Assembly: GCF_029537485.1 (NCBI RefSeq)
Contig: NZ_JARPUS010000023.1
Span: 1 to 49,872, forward strand
Length of the DNA: 49,872 bases
Direction of reading: 5' to 3'
Origin: Pseudomonas sp. GOM6
Lineage (GTDB): Bacteria > Pseudomonadota > Gammaproteobacteria > Pseudomonadales > Pseudomonadaceae
The number at the start of each line of letters is the position of its first letter. The stretch's first letter is position 1. The position numbers were made by a program, and so were the translations under genes. Positions 1-7,636 of this stretch are shown here, in pieces. The notes below the pieces were generated by a model. That model was not told the DNA's origin. It did no database searches and saw only the letters and a list, made by a program, of their open reading frames with translations.

Positions 1-40
1 ACGCTCCGCGTGGGAATGCCGCCCTCGACGCTCTGCGTCC
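1..40 (-). repeat. REP element, inverted copy, cut by the window edge
   Basis: An inverted copy of the REP unit that also flanks the transposase at 74-119 and 717-760. The short hairpin GACGC-TCT-GCGTC lies at 27-39. The larger GC-rich hairpin (GCTCCGCGTGGGAA part) runs off the left edge. Its opposite orientation to the other two copies makes a REP/inverse-REP arrangement typical of a REPtron. Confidence 0.7.
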
Positions 41-73
41 ACCTGAGCTACTTCACATACTCAACCCCGTAGC

Positions 74-119
74 GACGCGGAGCGTCACCGGCTAGGCTCC
101 CACGCGGAGCGTGGGAGCC
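74..119 (+). repeat. REP element upstream of the RAYT gene
   Basis: Two hairpins in tandem: GACGC-GGA-GCGTC at 74-86 and a perfect 11-bp stem with a GGA loop at 95-119 (GGCTCCCACGC / GCGTGGGAGCC). Both loops are GGA and both stems share the ACGC/GCGT core. The same two-hairpin unit recurs at 717-760, so it belongs to the family mobilised by the adjacent transposase. Confidence 0.85.
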
Positions 120-170
120 ATCAGTCCAGAAAGGAGAGGCTGGCACGCATATCAGGCAACCGATTCACGG

Positions 171-713
171 ATGAATCTCATGGGCCGCAGTCGCTACGTC
201 ATCACCGATACCGCACAGCCGCACTTCCTCACCTGCACGGTGATGGAGTGGCTACCACTGTTCAACCGCCCTGCCCTGGTCGACATCCTGCTCGACTGCT
301 GGCGCCATCAACAGGCCAATCAGGGGCTCAGGCTTTACGGCTACGTGGTGTTGGAAAACCACCTGCATTACCTGGCCCAGGCTCCCGACCTGGCTAAATG
401 CGTCAGCAGTTTCAAGTCCTATACGGCCCGCCAAATGCTCGACCATCTGGAACAACGCGGCGCGGATTCCACACTGCAACGTCTGAGCTTTGCCAAAAGA
501 GCGCACAAGCAGGACCGGGAATACCAGCTCTGGCAGGAAGGCAACCACGCCGAATTGGTCTGCACTGCTGAGGTGATGAGACAGAAGCTTGATTACATCC
601 ACCTGAATCCCGTGCGGCGCGGTTATGTGGATTTGCCTGAGCACTGGCGCTACTCCAGTGCTCGCAACTACCAAGGGCAGCCGGGATTGATCGAGATTGA
701 CCACTGGCTGTGA
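171..713 (+). CDS. REP-associated tyrosine transposase (RAYT)
   Basis: A Y1/HUH-family transposase domesticated to act on REP hairpins by single-strand cleavage and rejoining. The HUH metal motif is NHLHYL (His64 and His66 from the start used here). The catalytic tyrosine is most likely Tyr142 in DYIHLNPVRRG, the usual RAYT signature. About 180 residues, near full length for the family. The frame is open back to a GTG at 111, but that codon lies inside the REP hairpin, so I chose ATG 171; ATG 180 (MGRSRYV) is equally possible and no start has a strong ribosome site. It stands alone, bracketed by REPs of one family, and appears intact. Confidence 0.85.
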   Translation: MNLMGRSRYVITDTAQPHFLTCTVMEWLPLFNRPALVDILLDCWRHQQANQGLRLYGYVVLENHLHYLAQAPDLAKCVSSFKSYTARQMLDHLEQRGADSTLQRLSFAKRAHKQDREYQLWQEGNHAELVCTAEVMRQKLDYIHLNPVRRGYVDLPEHWRYSSARNYQGQPGLIEIDHWL

Positions 714-716
714 GTG

Positions 717-760
717 GACGCGGAGCGTCGATGGCGGCATTCCCACGCGGAGCGCGGGAA
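717..760 (+). repeat. REP element downstream of the RAYT gene
   Basis: Same two-hairpin unit as at 74-119: GACGC-GGA-GCGTC at 717-729 and a 9-bp stem with a GGA loop at 740-760, with one mismatched pair (A745 opposite C755). It begins 3 bases after the transposase stop codon. Confidence 0.85.
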
Positions 761-837
761 CGATCAAAAAAGCATGAGTCGGCACTCGAACTTTCAGGTT
801 CATTGTGGGGTGGCAGGTAAAGCACGGAGCATCTTTT

Positions 838-914
838 GTAGGATGGCCCCCTCCTACGAACAGCAAGAGCGGCTGGGGGTAGCTCTGGCATTGCCCATGC
901 CGCTTCTGCGGCAT
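838..914. repeat. Two further hairpins between RAYT and nap, possibly REP remnants
   Basis: In the 300-base gap before napE, GTAGGA (838-843) pairs with TCCTAC (852-857), and ATGCCGC (897-903) pairs with GCGGCAT (908-914) around a TTCT loop. Neither has a T-tract, so they are not convincing terminators. The GTAGGA arm resembles the outer end of other Pseudomonas REPs. No gene is seen in 714-1014. Confidence 0.35.
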
Positions 915-946
915 CGGCAAGTCTCAAGCGCAACCGGCTAATCGCC

Positions 947-965
947 ATAGGGCATTTGTCCCTAT
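947..965. promoter_or_regulatory. Inverted repeat upstream of napE, candidate operator
   Basis: Perfect dyad ATAGGG-N7-CCCTAT, 50 bases before the napE start. It is in the right place for a nap promoter element, but it is neither an FNR/ANR box (TTGAT-N4-ATCAA) nor a NarL heptamer pair, so the binding protein is unknown. A second CCCT...AGGG arm (960-976) overlaps it. Confidence 0.3.
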
Positions 966-1014
966 AAAAAACAGGGTCTAATCTCCAGATACTCGCCTTC
1001 TGGAGACTCCTGGC

Positions 1015-1170
1015 ATGTCCAAGCATGTGCCCAAGGCCAAGGAAACCAGGCTGTTTCTGTTCCTGGTGATCTGCCTGTTCCCCATTCTCTCGGTCGCCAT
1101 CGTCGGCGGCTACGGCTTCATCATCTGGTTCCTGCAAATCCTCACTGGCCCGCCCGGGCCTCCCGCCTGA
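1015..1170 (+). CDS. napE: Periplasmic nitrate reductase accessory membrane protein NapE
   Basis: A 51-residue protein beginning MSKHVPKAKETRLFLFLVIC. Basic residues 3-12 precede one long hydrophobic segment (about residues 12-43, ending FIIWFLQIL) and a Pro-rich tail. Size, single helix, the KETR-LFLF N terminus and position as first gene of a nap operon match NapE, whose exact role is still unclear. It is followed 19 bases later by napD and should be co-transcribed with it. The ATG at 1015 is the only sensible start. Confidence 0.85.
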   Translation: MSKHVPKAKETRLFLFLVICLFPILSVAIVGGYGFIIWFLQILTGPPGPPA

Positions 1171-1189
1171 GTCCGCAGGAGCATTGTTC

Positions 1190-1447
1190 ATGGACGCAAC
1201 CCTGCATATCGCCAGCCTGCTGGTGCATGCGCGCCCGCAATATCTAACCAGCCTGAAAGACAACCTGCGCCTGCTGCCCGGCCTGGAACTGCACCAGGAA
1301 AGCCCCCAGGGCAAGCTGGTGGTGGTGCTTGAAGCCGAGAGCGAAAGCCAGATTCTCACCCGTCTGGAGCAGATCAACAGCCTGCCCGGCGTGCTCAACG
1401 CCGCACTCGTCTACCACGAGATGCTCGGTGCAGAAGGAGATGCCTGA
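1190..1447 (+). CDS. napD: NapD, chaperone for NapA export and maturation
   Basis: An 85-residue cytoplasmic protein starting MDATLHIASLLVHARPQ. NapD proteins bind the Tat signal peptide of NapA and hold it until the molybdenum cofactor is inserted. The ferredoxin-like fold pattern is evident: I-A-S-L-V-V-H-x-R-P at the N terminus and the middle stretch GKLVVVLEAESESQ. AGGAG at 1177-1181 sits 8 bases before ATG 1190; a TTG at 1184 is too close to it to be the start. The stop overlaps the napA start (TGATG), implying translational coupling. Confidence 0.9.
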   Translation: MDATLHIASLLVHARPQYLTSLKDNLRLLPGLELHQESPQGKLVVVLEAESESQILTRLEQINSLPGVLNAALVYHEMLGAEGDA

Positions 1448-3951
1448 TGAAACTGACTCGCCGTGAGTTCGCCAAGGCCCAGGCCGCTGCCATTGCGGCG
1501 GCGGCGGCCGGGCTGCCGATCGTGACCAGCGCCAGCAACCTGGTGACCGACGCCGACATGACCACGCTGGACTGGAACAAGGCCCCCTGCCGCTTCTGCG
1601 GCACCGGTTGCAGCGTGATGGTAGCGACCAGGGACAACCAGGTGGTGGCCACCCACGGCGACGTCAAGGCCGAGGTCAACCGTGGCCTTAACTGCGTCAA
1701 GGGCTACTTCCTGTCGAAAATCATGTATGGCGTCGACCGCCTGACCCAGCCGCTGCTGCGCATGAAAAACGGCCAGTACGACAAGCAGGGCGAGTTCCAG
1801 CCGGTTACCTGGGAGCAGGCCTTCGACATCATGGAGGAGAAGCTCAAGGCCACGCTCAAGGCCAACGGGCCGGAATCGGTCGGCATGTTCGGCTCGGGGC
1901 AATGGACGGTGTGGGAAGGCTACGCCGCCAACAAACTGATGAAGGCCGGGCTGCGCAGCAACAACATCGACCCTAACGCCCGCCACTGCATGGCCTCGGC
2001 GGTGATGGGCTTCATGCGTACCTTCGGCATGGACGAGCCGATGGGCTGCTACGACGACATCGAGGCCACCGACGCCTTTGTCCTGTGGGGCTCGAACATG
2101 GCCGAGATGCACCCGATCCTGTGGAGCCGGGTCACCGACCGGCGCCTGAGCTACCCCCACGTCAAGGTCGCCGTGCTGTCCACCTTCGAGCACCGCAGCT
2201 TCGACCTGGCGGACATCCCGATGGTCTTCACGCCGCAGACCGACCTGCTGATCCTCAACTACATCGCCAACCACATCATCGAGTCGGGTTCAGTCAACAA
2301 GGACTTCGTCAACAAGCACACCCGCTTCGCCCAGGGCGCCGACGATATCGGCTACGGCCTGCGCCCGGACGACCCACGCGAACAGCAGGCCAAGAACGCC
2401 GACAAGGCTAATACCTGGAGCGACATCTCCTTCGAGCAGTTCGCCGCCTTCGTCAAACCCTACACCCTGGAACGCGCCGCCAAGGAGTCCGGCGTGCCCG
2501 CCGAGCGTCTCAAGGCCCTGGCCGAGTTGTATGCCGACCCAAAGCGCAAGGTGGTTTCGTTCTGGACCATGGGTTTCAACCAGCACACCCGCGGCGTGTG
2601 GGCCAACAACCTGATCTACAACATCCACCTGCTCACCGGCAAGATCAGCGAGCCGGGCAACAGCCCCTTCTCGCTGACCGGCCAGCCCTCGGCCTGCGGC
2701 ACCGCCCGCGAGGTGGGCACCTTCGCCCATCGCCTGCCGGCCGACCTGGTGGTGACCAACCCGAAACACCGCGCCACTGCCGAGAAGATCTGGAAGCTGC
2801 CCGCCGGCACCATCCAGGAAAAGGTCGGCTTCCACGCGGTGCAGCAGAGCCGCATGCTCAAGGACGGCGTGCTGCGCTTCTACTGGACGCAGGCCAGCAA
2901 CAACATGCAGGCCGGCCCCAACATCATGCAGGAGGTGCTGCCCGGCTGGCGCAACCCGGACGCCTTCGTGGTGGTATCGGATGTCTACCCCACCGTCTCG
3001 GCCCAGGCTGCCGACCTGATCCTGCCCAGTGCCATGTGGGTGGAAAAGGAAGGCGCCTACGGCAATGCCGAGCGACGCACCCAATTCTGGCACCAGCTGG
3101 TCAAGGCGCCGGGCCAGGCCAAATCCGACCTGTGGCAACTGGTCGAGTTCTCCAAACGCCTGACTACCGATGATGCCTGGCCCACCGAACTCTTGGCCAA
3201 GGCCCCGCAATACAAGGGCAAGAGCCTGTACGAGGTGCTGTTTCGCAACGGCAATGTCGATCGGTTCCCCAGCAGCGAACTGGCCAAGGGCTATGCCAAC
3301 GACGAAGTCGACGCCTTTGGTTTCTATCTGCAAAAGGGCCTGTTCGAGGAATACGCCGCATTCGGCCGCGGCCATGGCCACGACCTGGCGCCCTTCGACA
3401 CTTACCACGAAGCCCATGGCCTGCGCTGGCCCGTGGTGGAAGGCCAGGAAACCCGCTGGCGCTACCGCGAGGGCTACGACCCCTACGTGGAGAAAGGCAG
3501 CGACGTGCAGTTCTACGGCCACCCGGACAAGAAGGCGATCATCTTCTCCCTACCCTATGAGCCGCCAGCCGAGGTCCCGGATCAGGACTATCCGTTCTGG
3601 CTCAGCACCGGCAGGGTACTGGAACACTGGCACACCGGCTCCATGACCCAGCGGGTCGATGAACTCTACCGCGCCGTACCCGATGCCCTGGTGTACATGC
3701 ACCCGGACGATGCCAAACAGCTGGGCGTGCGCCGTGGTAGCGAAGTCAAGGTCATCAGCCGGCGCGGCGAAATGCGCGCGCGCATCGAAACACGCGGTCG
3801 CAACAAGCCGCCGCAGGGGCTGGTGTTCGTGCCCTTCTTCGATGCCAACAAGCTGATCAACAAGGTCACCCTGGACGCTACCGACCCGATTTCCAAGCAG
3901 ACCGACTACAAGAAGTGCGCGGTACGCATCGAACTGGTCAGCCTGGCCTGA
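1447..3951 (+). CDS. napA: Periplasmic nitrate reductase catalytic subunit NapA
   Basis: An 834-residue molybdopterin oxidoreductase that reduces nitrate to nitrite in the periplasm. The Tat signal is near the N terminus (TRREFAK, residues 4-10, then an Ala-rich region). The [4Fe-4S] ligands are Cys48, Cys51, Cys55 and Cys83 (CRFCGTGC...NCVKG). The molybdenum ligand is Cys181 in NARHCMAS. The C-terminal cofactor-binding part has STGRVLEHWHTGSMTQR. Full length for the family, with no broken motif. It lies between napD and napB in a tight operon and needs both its chaperone and NapB/NapC to work. Confidence 0.97.
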   Translation: MKLTRREFAKAQAAAIAAAAAGLPIVTSASNLVTDADMTTLDWNKAPCRFCGTGCSVMVATRDNQVVATHGDVKAEVNRGLNCVKGYFLSKIMYGVDRLTQPLLRMKNGQYDKQGEFQPVTWEQAFDIMEEKLKATLKANGPESVGMFGSGQWTVWEGYAANKLMKAGLRSNNIDPNARHCMASAVMGFMRTFGMDEPMGCYDDIEATDAFVLWGSNMAEMHPILWSRVTDRRLSYPHVKVAVLSTFEHRSFDLADIPMVFTPQTDLLILNYIANHIIESGSVNKDFVNKHTRFAQGADDIGYGLRPDDPREQQAKNADKANTWSDISFEQFAAFVKPYTLERAAKESGVPAERLKALAELYADPKRKVVSFWTMGFNQHTRGVWANNLIYNIHLLTGKISEPGNSPFSLTGQPSACGTAREVGTFAHRLPADLVVTNPKHRATAEKIWKLPAGTIQEKVGFHAVQQSRMLKDGVLRFYWTQASNNMQAGPNIMQEVLPGWRNPDAFVVVSDVYPTVSAQAADLILPSAMWVEKEGAYGNAERRTQFWHQLVKAPGQAKSDLWQLVEFSKRLTTDDAWPTELLAKAPQYKGKSLYEVLFRNGNVDRFPSSELAKGYANDEVDAFGFYLQKGLFEEYAAFGRGHGHDLAPFDTYHEAHGLRWPVVEGQETRWRYREGYDPYVEKGSDVQFYGHPDKKAIIFSLPYEPPAEVPDQDYPFWLSTGRVLEHWHTGSMTQRVDELYRAVPDALVYMHPDDAKQLGVRRGSEVKVISRRGEMRARIETRGRNKPPQGLVFVPFFDANKLINKVTLDATDPISKQTDYKKCAVRIELVSLA

Positions 3952-3962
3952 GGAGCTTGATC

Positions 3963-4439
3963 ATGAAGACCCTGCCTCTTGCCTTATTCCTGATCGCCGG
4001 CCTGGCCCAGGCCGCCGACTATCCGCTGGATGCGCCGGCGCCGGACGGCCGTCGTCCCGGCGGCACAATCAGCCAGGAGTTGCCGACTCCGGTCATCCCC
4101 GCGGACGAGAACAAGGACATCAAGCGCGAACGCAATTACCCCGAACAGCCACCGACCATTCCCCACAGCATCCGCGGCTACCAGATCACCGGCGACGCCA
4201 ACAAATGCCTGGCCTGCCATAGCCGCGCGGGCAGCGCCGTCAGCCAGGCGCCGATGATCAGCATCACCCACTACATGGATCGCGACGGTCAGGTGCTGGC
4301 GGCGGTATCGCCACGCCGCTATTTCTGCGTGCAGTGTCATGTGCCGCAGAAAGAGGTGAAACCGCTGGTGGATAACCGCTTCCGCACCATTGACGACGTG
4401 CTGCGCGACGCCGTCGATGGCACATCCAAGCAACCCTGA
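3963..4439 (+). CDS. napB: NapB, small di-heme cytochrome c subunit
   Basis: A 158-residue periplasmic electron-transfer subunit that passes electrons from NapC to NapA. Sec signal peptide MKTLPLALFLIAGLAQA is followed by the mature N terminus. Two heme sites are visible, CLACH (82-86) and CVQCH (122-126), with His68 and His103 as likely distal ligands. AGGAG at 3951-3955 supports ATG 3963, so the upstream in-frame extension over the napA end is not used. It begins 11 bases after napA. Confidence 0.95.
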   Translation: MKTLPLALFLIAGLAQAADYPLDAPAPDGRRPGGTISQELPTPVIPADENKDIKRERNYPEQPPTIPHSIRGYQITGDANKCLACHSRAGSAVSQAPMISITHYMDRDGQVLAAVSPRRYFCVQCHVPQKEVKPLVDNRFRTIDDVLRDAVDGTSKQP

Positions 4440-4448
4440 GGAGGCGTC

Positions 4449-5045
4449 ATGAAGGCACTGTTCGCCCTGCTCAAGGACTACTGGGGCATCCTGCGCCGCC
4501 CGAGCGTGCACTACAGCCTGGGCTTTCTCACGCTCGGCGGCTTCATCGCCGGCATCATCTTCTGGGGCGGCTTCAACACCGCGCTGGAGGCCACCAACAC
4601 CGAGCAATTCTGCATTTCCTGTCACGAGATGCGCGACAACGTCTTCGTGGAGTTGCAGGACACCATCCACTACAGCAACCGCTCCGGCGTGCGCGCCACC
4701 TGCCCGGACTGCCATGTGCCGCACCAGTGGACGGACAAGATCGCGCGCAAGATGCAGGCTTCCAAGGAGGTCTGGGGCAAGATCTTCGGCACCATCAATA
4801 CCCGCGACAAGTTTCTGGAAAAACGCCGCGAACTGGCCGAACACGAATGGGCACGGCTCAAGGCCAACGACTCACTGGAATGTCGCAACTGCCACAACTT
4901 TGACTTCATGGACTTCACCAAGCAGAGCCAGCGCGCCCGGCAGATGCACTCCACCGCGCTGGCCAGCGGCGAGGCCACCTGCATCGACTGCCACAAGGGT
5001 ATCGCCCACCACCTGCCGGACATGAGTGGGGTGCCGGGCTGGTAA
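4449..5045 (+). CDS. napC: NapC, membrane tetraheme quinol dehydrogenase
   Basis: A 198-residue NapC/NirT-family cytochrome. One membrane anchor lies near residues 24-42. Four heme motifs follow: CISCH (55), CPDCH (85), CRNCH (145) and CIDCH (178). It takes electrons from the quinol pool and hands them to NapB. GGAGG lies 4 bases upstream of the start, 9 bases after napB. It is the last gene of the operon; no napF, napG or napH follows. Confidence 0.95.
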   Translation: MKALFALLKDYWGILRRPSVHYSLGFLTLGGFIAGIIFWGGFNTALEATNTEQFCISCHEMRDNVFVELQDTIHYSNRSGVRATCPDCHVPHQWTDKIARKMQASKEVWGKIFGTINTRDKFLEKRRELAEHEWARLKANDSLECRNCHNFDFMDFTKQSQRARQMHSTALASGEATCIDCHKGIAHHLPDMSGVPGW

Positions 5046-5162
5046 ACGGAAGGATTAGCGCCTCACCCGACGCAGTTGGCGCGGCAGGCTAGCCCATGCG
5101 CCCCACGCCTCTGCTTTTGCCGGAGTGCACTTGGAGCGACTGTATCGATCAGGTCCCTTCTG

Positions 5163-5185
5163 CTGGCAGTGCCGGGTTGTTTTTT
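5163..5185 (+). terminator. Weak candidate terminator after napC
   Basis: A short stem CTGGC-AGT-GCCGG (5163-5175, one T-G pair) is followed by G, then TTG and a run of six T. The stem is short, so this is tentative. It is the only terminator-like element between napC and the REP pair. Confidence 0.35.
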
Positions 5186-5190
5186 ATGAG

Positions 5191-5248
5191 CGCGGCGTTA
5201 GCCGCGATTGAAGCCAGCCAGGAGCATCGCGGCTGAAGCCGCTCCCAC
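5191..5248. repeat. REP pair of a second family
   Basis: CGCGGC-GTTA-GCCGCG at 5191-5206 and GCGGCT-GA-AGCCGC followed by TCCCAC at 5229-5248. The core GCGGCTgaAGCCGCTCCCAC is a common Pseudomonas REP and is unrelated in sequence to the GGA-loop family at the left edge. The same family recurs at 7191-7254. Confidence 0.75.
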
Positions 5249-5292
5249 GCAAGCATGCCTGGCCATCCGCACTGCGGCTGCAGCGCAACAAA

Positions 5293-6450
5293 CTAACGGC
5301 GCCGGTCCAGCAGATTCACCGTCAAACGATCCAGCCAACCCCACAGGCGCTGCTGCATGCGCTTGAGCAAGGGCCTCCTGCGCCAGTCTTCCAGGGTGAT
5401 CTCGCGGCTCTGCTCGAAATCGTTGATAAAACAGGCACTCACAGCCTGTGTCAGCTGCGGGTCTAAGGCTTCCACATTGGCTTCCAGGTTGAAACGCAGA
5501 TTCCAGTGGTCGAAATTGCAGGAGCCGATGCTGACCCAGTCATCCACCAGCACCATTTTCAAGTGCAGAAAGCGCGGCTGGTATTCGAAGATACGCACCC
5601 CGGCCTTGAGCAGCCTCGGGTAGTAGCGCTGGCCGGCATAGCGCACGGGCGGGTGATCGGTATTGCGGCCGGTCAACAGCAGGCGCACCTCCACGCCACG
5701 TGCTGCCGCGCGCATCAGAAAGCGCCGCACCTTACGACTGGGCAGAAAGTAGGGTGTGGCCAACCAAACCTGGCGTTTGGCGTGACCGATGCTGCGCAGC
5801 AATGACTGGACAATGTCCAGGTGCTGGCTGGCGTCGGCGTAGGCCACACGGCCCATGCCCTGCCCCGCGGGCGGAACCGGCGGCAGATGGGCTAGCCCGG
5901 GTGCCTGGCCGGGTTTCCAGGGCCGACGACCCTCACTGGCCAGCCACTGGATGTCGAAGAGTATCTGCCAGTGCGCCACCAGCGGCCCCTCGATGCGCAC
6001 CATGACGTCATGCCACACCGCCTGCTGCGCTTCGGTCGTCCAGAACTGATCGGTAGCCCCGGTACCGCCGGTGTAGGCACAGCGCTGATCCACCACCAGC
6101 AACTTGCGGTGATCGCGATACAGGTTGCGCAAGCCTCGGCGCCAGCGCAGCGGGTTGTACTGGCGCAGATGTACGCCGGCCTCAGCCAGGCGCTGACGCT
6201 GAGCCTGACCGAAACGCAGCGCACCAAAGCCATCGAACAGGCAGCGTACCTCCACGCCACGCATGGCGGCGGCGCACAGGGCCTCGACCAACGCCGCGCT
6301 GCAATGCCCGTCCTCCACCAGATACAACTCAAGCAGCACCATGTGCTGCGCCGAAGCGATATCGATCAGCATGGCCGGAAAGAAAGCGCCACCATCGACC
6401 AGCAGCTCAAAGGCGTTGCCCGCTTTCCAGGGAAAAATGTCGCCACTCAT
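5293..6450 (-). CDS. clsB: Phospholipase D-superfamily cardiolipin synthase (ClsB-like)
   Basis: A 385-residue enzyme with two HKD motifs: His114-Lys116-Asp121 (HRKLLVVD) and His296-Lys298-Asp303 (HLKMVLVD), each followed by the usual G-S/T-x-N/T stretch. There is no N-terminal pair of membrane helices, unlike ClsA, so ClsB/YbhO is the better match. It should join or transfer phosphatidyl groups at the inner membrane. Its ATG overlaps the stop of the YceI gene by 4 bases, so the two are translationally coupled. Confidence 0.85.
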   Translation of the reverse strand: MSGDIFPWKAGNAFELLVDGGAFFPAMLIDIASAQHMVLLELYLVEDGHCSAALVEALCAAAMRGVEVRCLFDGFGALRFGQAQRQRLAEAGVHLRQYNPLRWRRGLRNLYRDHRKLLVVDQRCAYTGGTGATDQFWTTEAQQAVWHDVMVRIEGPLVAHWQILFDIQWLASEGRRPWKPGQAPGLAHLPPVPPAGQGMGRVAYADASQHLDIVQSLLRSIGHAKRQVWLATPYFLPSRKVRRFLMRAAARGVEVRLLLTGRNTDHPPVRYAGQRYYPRLLKAGVRIFEYQPRFLHLKMVLVDDWVSIGSCNFDHWNLRFNLEANVEALDPQLTQAVSACFINDFEQSREITLEDWRRRPLLKRMQQRLWGWLDRLTVNLLDRRR

Positions 6451-7022
6451 CGCGAGGTAAAGATCATCACCGCGCCGACCGGTACCGACAGGCTGATGGA
6501 CTCCAGCCGAGCGACCTTGCGCAGCGCTTCGACGCCAGACGCCAGGCCAAAGTGCTCGGCGTGCAGCACCAGCGGCGCCAGGGTAACGACCTGAAAACGG
6601 TGCATATCCAGGCGGGTGACCAGTAGCTCCGCCATATAGCCGTGTTTCCTGTCACGGATCTGCACCTGTACCGGCAGGCGGGTTTCCAGTTGGGCACCGG
6701 GAGCGAGATCGGTCATGGGGCCGAGATCGAGCTGAGCCATGACCAGGGCATCGGGAAACTGCTCGACATCGAATAGCAGGCTGCGCATACGCTCGTCGCG
6801 TACCGGAATACCGGTGCTCAGAGAGTCCATCTCGATGCGCAGACGGGCCGCTCCCTTTGCGTCAATGCGGCCGTGCAACGTGAGGAAACGATGTACCTCG
6901 GAGAAGTTTCCGGCCTTGGTGGAGATAAAGGAAAGGCGCGAGGACTCGTTGTCCAGGTACCAGTCAGCCTGCGCCGGCAGGGCCAGGCAACAGGCGAGCA
7001 ATGCTGGAAAAAATCTGACCAT
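6447..7022 (-). CDS. YceI-family periplasmic protein
   Basis: A 191-residue exported protein with signal peptide MVRFFPALLACCLALPAQA and a mature start DWYLDNESSRLSFISTKAG. The YceI lipocalin-like beta-barrel signature is present (W-x-L-D...S-x-L-x-F-x-S-x-K and the later SLSTGIPVRDERM). The family binds polyisoprenoid or other lipids; the ligand here is unknown. I chose ATG 7022 because the signal peptide starts there. It precedes and overlaps clsB, so a lipid-related role is reasonable inference. Confidence 0.85.
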   Translation of the reverse strand: MVRFFPALLACCLALPAQADWYLDNESSRLSFISTKAGNFSEVHRFLTLHGRIDAKGAARLRIEMDSLSTGIPVRDERMRSLLFDVEQFPDALVMAQLDLGPMTDLAPGAQLETRLPVQVQIRDRKHGYMAELLVTRLDMHRFQVVTLAPLVLHAEHFGLASGVEALRKVARLESISLSVPVGAVMIFTSR

Positions 7023-7160
7023 GGGCTCACTTTCGTTACGTTTGCCCGCAACGATAGCGGCCCCGGCCGGCCTTGCCAAACCACAAGCACCAACTCGCCG
7101 CGCGGTTGAACACAGAGCATCTGTCGCGTTGATCGGGCGCGGCTGGCGGCCTCTCACTGC

Positions 7161-7254
7161 AGCTGCAACCTTTTGCAGCTATCCGGATTGATCGCGGCTA
7201 AAGCCGCTCCCACAAAGACAGAGCGGCAATGTGGGAGCGGCTTCAGCCGCGATT
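7161..7254. repeat. Hairpin and inverted REP pair in the gap upstream of the YceI gene
   Basis: The 278-base gap 7023-7300 holds a perfect 8-bp hairpin AGCTGCAA-CCTT-TTGCAGCT (7161-7180) without a T-tract. It also holds two facing REPs: GCGGCTAAAGCCGCTCCCAC (7194-7213) and its inverse (7231-7250, the whole unit extending to 7254). The facing pair can form one long cruciform or RNA hairpin and is a BIME-like arrangement. No gene is seen. Confidence 0.75.
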
Positions 7255-7300
7255 GAGACAGGCATGGCAAAACGTATCTTCGCGCTGTAGGAGGAGCCGA

Positions 7301-7636
7301 TCAGTGCGGCGAGGCGTGCTCGTCCGGCATCAATACGCAACCGCTGCGCTGATCGCGCCACACCGCCGTGCGCGTCTGCCCCAGCCCCACTGCAGTGACT
7401 TGCTTGCGCTCGGCGTCATCGCGCAGCTCACCTAGCGGCACATACTGCTCGACATAGCCCTCACAGTACTTGGCTGGGTTGTCGGTGACATAACGACAGG
7501 AGCAGTACTCCTTGGCGGCATAGGCAGGCAGGATGCCGGGAAAGGCCGCCAGGTGCGCACGATTGCTCCAGGCCAGCACGATAAGGCCCACGAGCAGCGC
7601 AAGAAACACCGAGAGAAACGGACGACGACGGATCAT
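7301..7636 (-). CDS. Small membrane-anchored Cys-rich protein of unknown function
   Basis: A 111-residue protein. After MIRRRPF, residues 7-25 form one hydrophobic segment (signal anchor); the rest should be periplasmic. It carries Cys in EYCSCRYV and KYCEGYVEQYVPLG plus one near the C terminus (SGCVLMP). The two close Cys plus a third suggest disulfides or metal binding. Its start overlaps the stop of the serine hydrolase gene by 4 bases, so the two are likely co-translated and may work together. I do not recognise a named family. Confidence 0.7.
   Translation of the reverse strand: MIRRRPFLSVFLALLVGLIVLAWSNRAHLAAFPGILPAYAAKEYCSCRYVTDNPAKYCEGYVEQYVPLGELRDDAERKQVTAVGLGQTRTAVWRDQRSGCVLMPDEHASPH

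Noticed and set aside
714..941. Open frame of 75 codons after the RAYT gene
   Set aside because: It runs through a REP hairpin and has no ribosome site or recognisable sequence; the gap is better read as REP remnants and the nap promoter.
914..1014. ANR/FNR box for the nap operon
   Set aside because: No TTGAT-N4-ATCAA or one-mismatch form was found; only the ATAGGG dyad is visible.
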